Assembly: GCA_015521505.1 (NCBI GenBank)
Contig: WAOB01000019.1
Coordinates: forward strand, 1-5,583
Source of the DNA: Nanobdellati archaeon
GTDB taxonomy: Archaea > EX4484-52 > JAADEF01
DNA length: 5,583 nucleotides
Direction: 5' to 3'
Under the pieces are notes generated by a model, which was not told the DNA's origin, searched no databases, and saw only the letters and a list, made by a program, of their open reading frames with translations. Positions 1-5,583 of this stretch are shown here, piece after piece (positions within the stretch are counted from its first letter, which is position 1; each line of letters begins with the position of its first letter). Made by a program: the position numbers and the translations under genes.

Positions 1-1447
1 AATTATATCTTCTAAGGAGTAATATTTCATCGCTACCTAATTTTTCTCCAGATAGAAATCTCTTGTACAACCTTTTAGCTAAGACTTTTTCCCTTCTCTC
101 TTTTCTCTTTTTAATTCTTTCTTCGTAGCTTGATTTATAGGCATCTAGTTCCTTCTTTATACTTTCAAGCTTATCTTTCTTTTCCTCATACTCTTTATTT
201 AAGTTTTCTAGTTCGTTTAATATTTTAATTTTCTCCTTGTTTATTTCTTCCACTTTTTTTTCTATTTCTCTTATCTTAGATATTGACTCTTCGAGTTCTT
301 TTGTTACGGTCTCTATTTCTTTGTTAACTTCTTCAATTTTTCCTTTAACTTTTTCTATCTGAGTTCTCTTCTTTTTTAGATTGTTCTCAATCTCTAACAA
401 CTCTTTATATGGTTCGAGTTTTTTTCTAAGGTTTTCAATCTTCGAAACAAGCTCACTTTCTCTTCTTAGAGACATTACACTTGTTTGTAATTTCCATTCC
501 AATGCTGAAATTGCTCTTTGCAACTTCCTAACGTTTCCAGTTAGTCTAGGTTTTAATTCGTTGTATCTGCTTTCCAACTCATGTATCTCGTTTTCCAATC
601 TAATTTCTCTGTTTTGTAATCGTTTCAATTCCTTTCTCAATTCTCTTCTTCTCTCTCGAAGTTCGTTTGCTCTTCTGTTAACACTTCTTATTTGATTTAT
701 TAATCTCTTCCACTCATCATCCAATTGTTTAAGTATTTTTTTCTTACTTAAAATGTTTTTTCTTAATTCTTTTAGCTCGTTATCCAACCGATCCCTTTCT
801 TTTATGAGAGAGTCTTCATCAATCCTCCTAAATATGTAGTTAAGAATTTTAGTTAAATCTTTCTCTCTTATTATAACATCTGCAACCAGGTTTACATCTC
901 CTTTTCCATTGAATGATATACTTAATCCTGCTCTTTCCATTATACTTATATCGTTTGCTCCATCTCCAACAACCACAACATCTTTTAGTTTGAGGTTTAA
1001 TTTTTCAAGTAACTTCTGTAATACCATGAGTTTCGATTTATCATCTATTATCTCACCATAAAAACCATCGATTACATCGTTTTTAAACATTAATCCGTTT
1101 GCAAATACGTAGTCAATACCTAGTTCTTCTTTGATTTTATTTGCAAATATATCAAAGCTCCCCGTTATTATACAAGTTATAAAACCGTTGTCCTTTAAAG
1201 TTTTAACGACTTCTCTTGCTCCTTTCATCAAAGGTAAGTTGTTAGCAAGTTCAATGACTTTCTCATATGGAACACCCCTTATCAATTCTATTCTCTTATA
1301 CATCGCTTCCTTTAAATCCATTTCACCTTTCATTGCTTTTTCCGTGATTTCTTTAACTTTTTCGTAATTCTTTGTATATTTTGCAAGCTCGTCTATTATT
1401 TCACAATCGATTAATGTACCATCGAGATCAAATACAACTAGCTTCAT
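1..1447 (-). CDS. serB: Phosphoserine phosphatase (SerB, HAD family) fused to a long COG1340-like coiled-coil domain; C-terminus cut by the window edge
   Basis: Open from ATG at 1447 to the left edge, 482 residues visible and no stop. Residues 1-205 are a full HAD phosphatase matching archaeal SerB, which hydrolyses O-phospho-L-serine to L-serine in the cytoplasm, the last step of the phosphorylated pathway. Motif I is FDLDGTL (nucleophile D7, acid/base D9); E16 and R52 sit where the Methanocaldococcus enzyme binds the substrate amino and carboxylate groups; motif II is TGSF (T95); K139 is the likely motif III lysine; motif IV is GDGANDI (D162, N165). Spacings match the family within one residue. 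From about 213 to 450 the chain is Lys/Glu/Arg-rich heptad-like coiled coil. A segment around LEWKLQT (316-322) and the ending EKVLAKRLYKRFLSGEKL resemble COG1340 proteins, so the true end is probably only a few residues beyond the edge. The start overlaps the glyA stop (ATGA), indicating translational coupling. Phosphatase identity is strong; the role of the coiled coil is unknown. Confidence 0.9.
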   Translation of the reverse strand, partial: MKLVVFDLDGTLIDCEIIDELAKYTKNYEKVKEITEKAMKGEMDLKEAMYKRIELIRGVPYEKVIELANNLPLMKGAREVVKTLKDNGFITCIITGSFDIFANKIKEELGIDYVFANGLMFKNDVIDGFYGEIIDDKSKLMVLQKLLEKLNLKLKDVVVVGDGANDISIMERAGLSISFNGKGDVNLVADVIIREKDLTKILNYIFRRIDEDSLIKERDRLDNELKELRKNILSKKKILKQLDDEWKRLINQIRSVNRRANELRERRRELRKELKRLQNREIRLENEIHELESRYNELKPRLTGNVRKLQRAISALEWKLQTSVMSLRRESELVSKIENLRKKLEPYKELLEIENNLKKKRTQIEKVKGKIEEVNKEIETVTKELEESISKIREIEKKVEEINKEKIKILNELENLNKEYEEKKDKLESIKKELDAYKSSYEERIKKRKERREKVLAKRLYKRFLSGEKLGSDEILLLRRYN

Positions 1448-2730
1448 TCTATTACCTCGAACTCGTAATATTTATATGCGGGATTTTTAACAAAACTATA
1501 CTCTATATATTTAAAATTTTTTCTCAAGTTAATCACTTCTTCTCTAATCTTAGATTCACTCTCACCATCAATGAGTAATCTTTTGAAAAACGTTGCAATA
1601 ATCTTCATTTCATTTTCCTTCATACCAATTCTCGTTAATTCTTGAACACCAATTCTTATACCTGATGGATTTTGAACGTTTTTCAAATCATCCCATGGCA
1701 ATAGATTTTTGTTCACTATTATATTAGCACGTTCAAGTTTTTTTGCAATCTTATCCCCTCCTCCTAATTTTGACACATCTATTACTATTTGATGAGATTC
1801 CGTAAATCCATAATCTGCACATAGAACATTAAATCCATAGTTGTATAATTCTTCTGCTAGAGTCTTTGCGTTGATTATTATCTGTTTTGCATATTTCTCA
1901 CCGAATTCAAGCATCTCAAGCAACGCTATAGCTAGAGCAGCTTTATGATGTAGATGATGATTACTAACCAATCCGGGAAAGGTTTTGTTCTTAAATTTTT
2001 TGTAGAGCTCTTCGTCATTTGTCAATATTAACCCTCCCTGAGGTCCAGGAAATGTTTTGTGATGAGAACTCGTAACTATATGTGCTCCTTCTCTAATTGG
2101 ATCTTGAAACTGTTTCCCAGCAATCAATCCTAAGACGTGTGAAGCATCGTATACTACGATAGCATCTATTTCCTCAGCTATCTCTCTCATTTCTTTGACT
2201 GGATGTGGAAATAGAAAGAGACTTGCACCTAAATTTATTATTCTAGGTTTTGTTCTTCTTATCTTCTTTATACTTTTATCAACATCGATATTCATTCTAT
2301 TCTGATCAAATTCAAAGTAGTAAAACCTAAGCCCAAGTATTCCAGCAGCAGAAATCTCCGTATGACTTATATGACCACCATCTTTAACCGATAGAGAGAT
2401 TATACCATCGTTTCTTTTGGCAATCGATGCATATGCAGCGAGATTAGCAATTGTTCCTGAAATTGGTCTATATTCTACGAAACTACAGTTGAACAATTTC
2501 TTAGAGAGATCGACTACAATACTTTCAACCTCATCAACATATTTACATCCTTGATAAAATCTGTTACCTATATCTCCCTCAGCATATCTATGCTGGAAAT
2601 CACTTGCAACAATCTCACGTACCAAAGCAGATGAAACGTTTTCACTTGCTATCATAGGTAAGGATTCATCATAGAACTTATGGTGCTCCTTTAATATATT
2701 TCTAATCTTTTTTACAATTTCAAAATACAT
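1444..2730 (-). CDS. glyA: Serine hydroxymethyltransferase, archaeal type (PLP-dependent)
   Basis: Complete 428-residue protein of normal length for the family. It interconverts L-serine and glycine, passing the C1 unit to a pterin carrier (tetrahydromethanopterin or a folate, depending on the organism), in the cytoplasm. Visible landmarks: MIASEN (26-31); HRYAEG with Y49 and E51; FYQGCKYVDEVE (58-69), with Y59 at the usual active-site tyrosine; GGHISH (118-123), whose H120 should stack on PLP; YDASHVLGLIAGKQF (194-208) with D195 and H198; SSHHKTFPGPQGG (221-233), where K225 should form the PLP Schiff base; SNHHLHHKA (256-264); VNKNLLPWD (339-347); and PSGIR, whose R359 should bind the substrate carboxylate. 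The C-terminal tail EYSF...YKYYEFE is also seen in archaeal enzymes. It is first in a minus-strand operon and its TGA stop overlaps the serB ATG by 4 nt, linking serine synthesis with serine use. No key residue is missing. Start at 2730 fits the family N-terminus and the promoter position. Confidence 0.96.
   Translation of the reverse strand: MYFEIVKKIRNILKEHHKFYDESLPMIASENVSSALVREIVASDFQHRYAEGDIGNRFYQGCKYVDEVESIVVDLSKKLFNCSFVEYRPISGTIANLAAYASIAKRNDGIISLSVKDGGHISHTEISAAGILGLRFYYFEFDQNRMNIDVDKSIKKIRRTKPRIINLGASLFLFPHPVKEMREIAEEIDAIVVYDASHVLGLIAGKQFQDPIREGAHIVTSSHHKTFPGPQGGLILTNDEELYKKFKNKTFPGLVSNHHLHHKAALAIALLEMLEFGEKYAKQIIINAKTLAEELYNYGFNVLCADYGFTESHQIVIDVSKLGGGDKIAKKLERANIIVNKNLLPWDDLKNVQNPSGIRIGVQELTRIGMKENEMKIIATFFKRLLIDGESESKIREEVINLRKNFKYIEYSFVKNPAYKYYEFEVIE
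1454..1458 (-). promoter_or_regulatory. Shine-Dalgarno-like site of serB (GAGGT)
   Basis: On the minus strand GAGGT lies 6 nt before the ATG at 1447, inside the last codons of glyA. It complements the CCUCC-type end expected of archaeal 16S rRNA. It supports the choice of 1447 as the serB start, and fits the common archaeal pattern in which downstream operon genes use ribosome binding sites while the first gene is leaderless or nearly so. Inference from sequence and spacing only. Confidence 0.6.
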
Positions 2731-2757
2731 GAAAAATTAAAATAAAATGTTAAAAAT

Positions 2758-2765
2758 AATTTAAA
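2758..2765 (-). promoter_or_regulatory. Candidate TATA box of the glyA-serB operon
   Basis: The minus strand reads TTTAAATT here, centred about 31 nt before the glyA ATG at 2730. Archaeal TATA boxes usually centre about 26-27 nt before transcription start, so the mRNA would begin about 4 nt before the ATG, that is nearly leaderless. No Shine-Dalgarno sequence lies before glyA, which agrees. The bases just upstream (AAC) are an acceptable but weak BRE. The surrounding DNA is very AT-rich, so chance matches are easy. Confidence 0.5.
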
Positions 2766-2775
2766 GTTAATTGCT

Positions 2776-2798
2776 TTGTTAAAGGATCATTTTAACAA
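2776..2798. repeat. Perfect 8-bp inverted repeat (TTGTTAAA, 7-nt spacer, TTTAACAA) between divergent genes; possible operator
   Basis: The arms lie at 2776-2783 and 2791-2798, and the spacer is GGATCAT. A further copy of GTTAA lies at 2766-2770, 12 nt from the GTTAA in the left arm. The repeat is about 11 bp upstream of the glyA TATA-like box and 33 bp or more before the radical SAM gene, a position from which a dimeric regulator could act on both divergent genes. The spacer is not part of the symmetry and no T-run follows either arm, so it does not look like a terminator. By a rough estimate for such AT-rich DNA, a repeat this good could arise by chance in about one of ten regions of this size. 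Confidence 0.4.
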
Positions 2799-2831
2799 CC
2801 TTTTGTTCTAGATTTAGCTATGATACTTTAG

Positions 2832-3950
2832 ATGTTAAAAATTTTTTCAATCGTTATGTGGTACTTATATAGACCTGATGCTTTAGTAGCGTTGGAGGAT
2901 GAAGGTGTTAAAAAAGCTTTGGGTAGATATGTTGATATAGTCTCAGAAAAGAAACTTGCTAAATTTCTTATATTAAAAACGATAGAGGTTGATTTTAACG
3001 AAGAGGAAGATGAGGAAGAATTGTGGAAATATCACGATCATATGATAAAGAAGTTTAGAGATGAATTGGAAAGAATAGATAAACAAAACGTAACCATAAA
3101 GGAATTGGATTTCAAAGAAAAAAACTTGCTTAAGTTAAAGCGTTTCCTCGCATATAAGATGCTAAAATCGTGTGAATTTTGTGAGAGAAGATGTAAAGTT
3201 GATAGATTAAAAAAACAAAAAGGTTTCTGTAATCTGGATGCAATTTCAAGACTTAGTTCGGAATTCATTCATCTTGGTGAAGAAGGATGTTTGGTACCAA
3301 GCCATACCTTCTTTTTTATTGGATGTAACTTTTACTGTGTTTTTTGTCAAAACTGGACGATTTCACGTCAGTTTGAGAAAGGTATAGCAATAGATGGAAA
3401 AACCATTGCTGAAATAGCTACAAGGAGAAAACTCCAAGAGGAATCGAGGAATATAAATCTTGTTGGTGGAGAACCGACACCAAATCTTCACACAATAATG
3501 GATATGCTTATAGCATTAAACGTAAACATTCCTATTGTATGGAACTCCAATATGTATATGAGTATAAAAACAATGAAATTGCTTGATGGTTGTGTTGATG
3601 TATATTTAGCAGATTTTAAGTATGGAAACGATAAATGTGCGGAAAGATTATCAAACGTTAAGAATTATTTTGAAATTGTCTCTAGAAATCATTTGATTGC
3701 AAAGAAACAGGCTGAGTTATTGATAAGACATCTCGTGATGCCAAATCACCTCGATTGTTGTACGAAGCCTATTCTTAACTGGATTAAAAAAAATCTTGGA
3801 AACGATGTCCGTGTCAACATAATGGAACAATATAGACCTGAGTTCAAAGCTTATAAATATAAGGATATAAATAGAAGATTAACCAAAAGCGAATATTTAG
3901 AGGCAATAAGATATGCGAAAAGTATTGGTTTAACAAATCTTGACTTATGA
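2832..3950 (+). CDS. Radical SAM protein of the PflX/COG1313 type (pyruvate formate-lyase activase-like), function unknown
   Basis: 372 residues from the first ATG. Residues 165-172 are CNFYCVFC, the CxxxCxxC motif whose three Cys bind the [4Fe-4S] cluster that cleaves S-adenosylmethionine; QNW follows, typical of PflA-like and PflX-like enzymes. GGEPTP (212-217) is the SAM-contacting GGE motif. Ahead of the core, C114, C117, C121 and C133 form a CxxCxxxC...C set (with VDR and GFC nearby), seen in the PflX group as a likely second metal or Fe-S site. The C-terminal block NIMEQYRPEFKAYKY...INRRLTKSEY (329-355) is characteristic of COG1313. An N-terminal stretch of about 110 residues, including a run of Glu/Asp at 55-63, precedes the Cys sites. 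An in-frame TAG (2829-2831) abuts the ATG at 2832. The ATG at 2856 (M9, starting MWYLYRPDA) is an equally good start, and no Shine-Dalgarno supports either. TTTAGCTA at 2813-2820 is a weak TATA candidate that would favour 2856. Transcribed away from glyA. The substrate of this family is not established; no glycyl-radical enzyme partner is in the window. Confidence 0.88.
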   Translation: MLKIFSIVMWYLYRPDALVALEDEGVKKALGRYVDIVSEKKLAKFLILKTIEVDFNEEEDEEELWKYHDHMIKKFRDELERIDKQNVTIKELDFKEKNLLKLKRFLAYKMLKSCEFCERRCKVDRLKKQKGFCNLDAISRLSSEFIHLGEEGCLVPSHTFFFIGCNFYCVFCQNWTISRQFEKGIAIDGKTIAEIATRRKLQEESRNINLVGGEPTPNLHTIMDMLIALNVNIPIVWNSNMYMSIKTMKLLDGCVDVYLADFKYGNDKCAERLSNVKNYFEIVSRNHLIAKKQAELLIRHLVMPNHLDCCTKPILNWIKKNLGNDVRVNIMEQYRPEFKAYKYKDINRRLTKSEYLEAIRYAKSIGLTNLDL

Positions 3951-3968
3951 GGAATCATCAATTCATAA

Positions 3969-5583
3969 TTATCGTTCGAATTTTAGTAATAAACTATTAA
4001 TTGTAACACTAATCGAAGATAACGCCATTGCGGTTCCGGCAATTTCTGGTCTTATAAAAATTGTTGGATATAACGCTCCAGCAGCTATTGGTATAAGTAA
4101 TGTATTATATAGAAATGCGTAAAATATGTTGAACTTTATTTTTCTTAAAGTTTTCTCAGATAATTTGAAGAAACTTCTTATCAATTTTAAATCGTCCTTT
4201 AGTAATATGATATCTCCAGAAGCTTTTGCTACATCAGTAGCTTTCGAGACTGCTATTCCAACATCTGCTTTTATTAGTGCTGGTGAATCATTTATACCAT
4301 CACCAACCATCATAACCTTTGCCTTATCCTGATATCTTTCTATGATTTTAGCTTTATCTTCTGGTGAAACTTCTGCATAAAATTCATTAAAACCAAGTTC
4401 TTCAGCAACTTTCTTTACAATAATTTCATTATCTCCCGATAAAATTATAAGTTTGATATTTTTATCCTTGAGAAATTTTACAATATCTTTGATATCATTT
4501 CTTATCTTATCGGTTAAACCTATTATCCCGGAGATCTTTCCATCAATTGAGATTAAAATAACCGTTACACCTTTTTTTCTTATTTCTTTAAGATCATTTA
4601 CTATAAAAGATGTATCGATGTCAAACATTTTCATCAACTTTTCATTTCCTACAAGAATTTCATGTCCGTTGTATTTTGCATAGACACCCATTCCAAGAAA
4701 TGTTTCGAAGAATTTTGGTTCCTCACCATTGTATAAATTCCTTTTCTTTGCTTCTTCAACTATAACTCTTGCTATTGTATGGTTGCTTCTTGATTCAGCT
4801 ATTGCTGCATATCTCAACACATCTTCCTCACGTTGCCCATAGGTTTTAATTATGCTGATCTCTTGTCTTCCATGCGTGATTGTTCCGGTTTTATCAAAGA
4901 ACGCATATCCTATCTGTCTAATCAATTCAAAGACTTCAGGATTTCTAACGAGTATACCATTTCTTAACGATTTGTTTATAGCTACCAAATAAACCAAAGG
5001 AGAAGCAAGACCTAAAGCGCAGGGACATGAAATTACGAGAACAGCTGATGTGAAGAGAACAGCCTTATATGTCTCTATACCAATTAAAAATTTCCATATG
5101 AAAAACGTTAGAGTTGCAACCATTATGACGATCCATGTGAATTTACCAACTATCTTGTCAATATATTTCTGAACACTAGGTTTTTTTATGCTTGATTCTT
5201 TCACATACTTTATCATTTGGGATAATGTTGTATCCTTTCCAACTCTTGTAGCTACGATTTTTAGAAAACCACTTCTCACAATTGTACCGGAGATTACAGG
5301 ATCTCTCTTTTTCTTAACTACAGGTTTTGATTCACCAGTTATTGTAGATTCATCCACTTCTCCATATCCATCCAATATAATACCATCTACTGGAATTGTC
5401 TCTCCCTCTTTAACTAAAACAATATCTCGAATTTTAACTTCGTTGAATCTTTTAATCTTTTCCTTGTTATTTTCCAAAACTCTTACGTTTTTTGGTATCA
5501 ATTTACTTAGTTCTCTAATTGCATCAAACGTTTTTACTCTTAATCTGCTCTCTATATATCTACCTAGTAATATTATTGTGATT
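3969..5583 (-). CDS. copA: Cu(I)-exporting P1B-type ATPase (CopA-like), N-terminus beyond the right edge
   Basis: 537 residues are visible, numbered here from the first complete codon at 5582. The frame stays open to the edge, beginning in the conserved LLGRYIE block that ends the fourth membrane helix, so the TTG at 5499-5501 is internal and not the start. Order: actuator domain with TGES (82-85); membrane helices around 150-165 and 172-190, the latter with SCPC, whose C186 and C188 bind the metal; phosphorylation site DKTGT (D230); N domain with SNHT (265-268 for SNH, then T269); SGDN (382-385); hinge GDGINDSPAL (427-436); two last helices with YN (492-493) and MALSS (519-523). CPC with YN and MxxSS is the Cu(I)-transporting P1B-1 signature. 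The pump should sit in the cytoplasmic membrane and use ATP to expel Cu(I) (or Ag(I)). The missing part should hold the first four helices and any N-terminal metal-binding domain. Odd point: the usual SEHP motif carries Thr after His. Ends 18 bp from the convergent radical SAM gene; its promoter is outside the window. Confidence 0.93.
   Translation of the reverse strand, partial: ITIILLGRYIESRLRVKTFDAIRELSKLIPKNVRVLENNKEKIKRFNEVKIRDIVLVKEGETIPVDGIILDGYGEVDESTITGESKPVVKKKRDPVISGTIVRSGFLKIVATRVGKDTTLSQMIKYVKESSIKKPSVQKYIDKIVGKFTWIVIMVATLTFFIWKFLIGIETYKAVLFTSAVLVISCPCALGLASPLVYLVAINKSLRNGILVRNPEVFELIRQIGYAFFDKTGTITHGRQEISIIKTYGQREEDVLRYAAIAESRSNHTIARVIVEEAKKRNLYNGEEPKFFETFLGMGVYAKYNGHEILVGNEKLMKMFDIDTSFIVNDLKEIRKKGVTVILISIDGKISGIIGLTDKIRNDIKDIVKFLKDKNIKLIILSGDNEIIVKKVAEELGFNEFYAEVSPEDKAKIIERYQDKAKVMMVGDGINDSPALIKADVGIAVSKATDVAKASGDIILLKDDLKLIRSFFKLSEKTLRKIKFNIFYAFLYNTLLIPIAAGALYPTIFIRPEIAGTAMALSSISVTINSLLLKFER

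Noticed and set aside
61..400. T-rich, low-complexity plus strand that could suggest a repeat region or terminators
   Set aside because: Explained by Lys/Glu codons (AAA, AAG, GAA) of the minus-strand coiled coil; no exact repeat unit is present.
381..695. Plus-strand open frame of 104 codons rich in Ser, Leu and Phe
   Set aside because: It is the antisense of the coiled-coil region of serB; the Glu/Lys/Arg codons of that strand read as Ser/Phe/Leu here. No promoter or ribosome binding site, and composition is fully explained by the real gene.
1131..1578. Two plus-strand open frames (1131-1367 and 1372-1578)
   Set aside because: Antisense to the SerB catalytic domain and to the C-terminus of GlyA, both of which show conserved family motifs; no recognisable protein features of their own.
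3038..3268. Minus-strand open frame inside the radical SAM gene
   Set aside because: Shadow of a gene with clear CxxxCxxC and GGE motifs on the other strand.
4125..4150. T-rich run (TTTATTTTTC) as a terminator for the radical SAM gene
   Set aside because: It is about 180 bp past the stop, within the copA coding region, and is accounted for by Lys/Asn codons of copA; too weak to call.
3940..4683. Plus-strand open frames at 3940-4122, 4126-4332 and 4453-4683
   Set aside because: All lie opposite conserved copA segments (C-terminal helices, GDGIND hinge, P domain). The first starts with TTG within the end of the radical SAM gene and has no recognisable features.
5499..5501. TTG as the start of the copper ATPase
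   Set aside because: The frame continues upstream to the window edge and the added residues (LLGRYIESRL...) match the conserved P1B block before the actuator domain, so this TTG is an internal Leu codon.

Overview
The window reads as a piece of an AT-rich archaeal chromosome (G+C about one third by eye, Arg mostly AGA/AGG, Ile often ATA). The archaeal reading rests on the archaeal style of the serine hydroxymethyltransferase, a coiled-coil domain resembling the archaeal COG1340 family, an archaeal-type radical SAM protein, and a TATA-like box placed for near-leaderless transcription. I cannot name a phylum with confidence.

Layout. Positions 1-2730 hold a two-gene minus-strand operon: glyA (1444-2730), then serB (1-1447, running off the left edge). 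The two overlap by 4 nt (ATGA), and a Shine-Dalgarno-like GAGGT sits before serB. SerB makes L-serine from phosphoserine, and GlyA interconverts serine and glycine while loading a C1 unit on the pterin carrier, so the operon is a compact serine/glycine/C1 unit. The serB product is a fusion: a complete phosphoserine phosphatase domain (about residues 1-205) continues in frame into a coiled coil of about 270 residues that resembles stand-alone COG1340 proteins.

Positions 2731-2831 are a 101-bp divergent intergenic region. It holds a TATA-like box for glyA and a perfect 8-bp inverted repeat that could be an operator. A plus-strand radical SAM protein of the PflX (COG1313) type follows (2832-3950); it has a CxxxCxxC cluster motif and an extra four-Cys motif. 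Eighteen bases later it meets, tail to tail, a minus-strand Cu(I)-type P1B ATPase (CopA-like, 3969 to beyond 5583), whose N-terminal part lies outside the window.

I see no RNA genes, CRISPR array, insertion sequence or integration site, and no region longer than 300 bp without a gene. I do not see a clear new multi-gene system. The points most worth a second look are the SerB/coiled-coil fusion, the His-Thr in place of His-Pro in the ATPase N domain, and the inverted repeat between the divergent genes.
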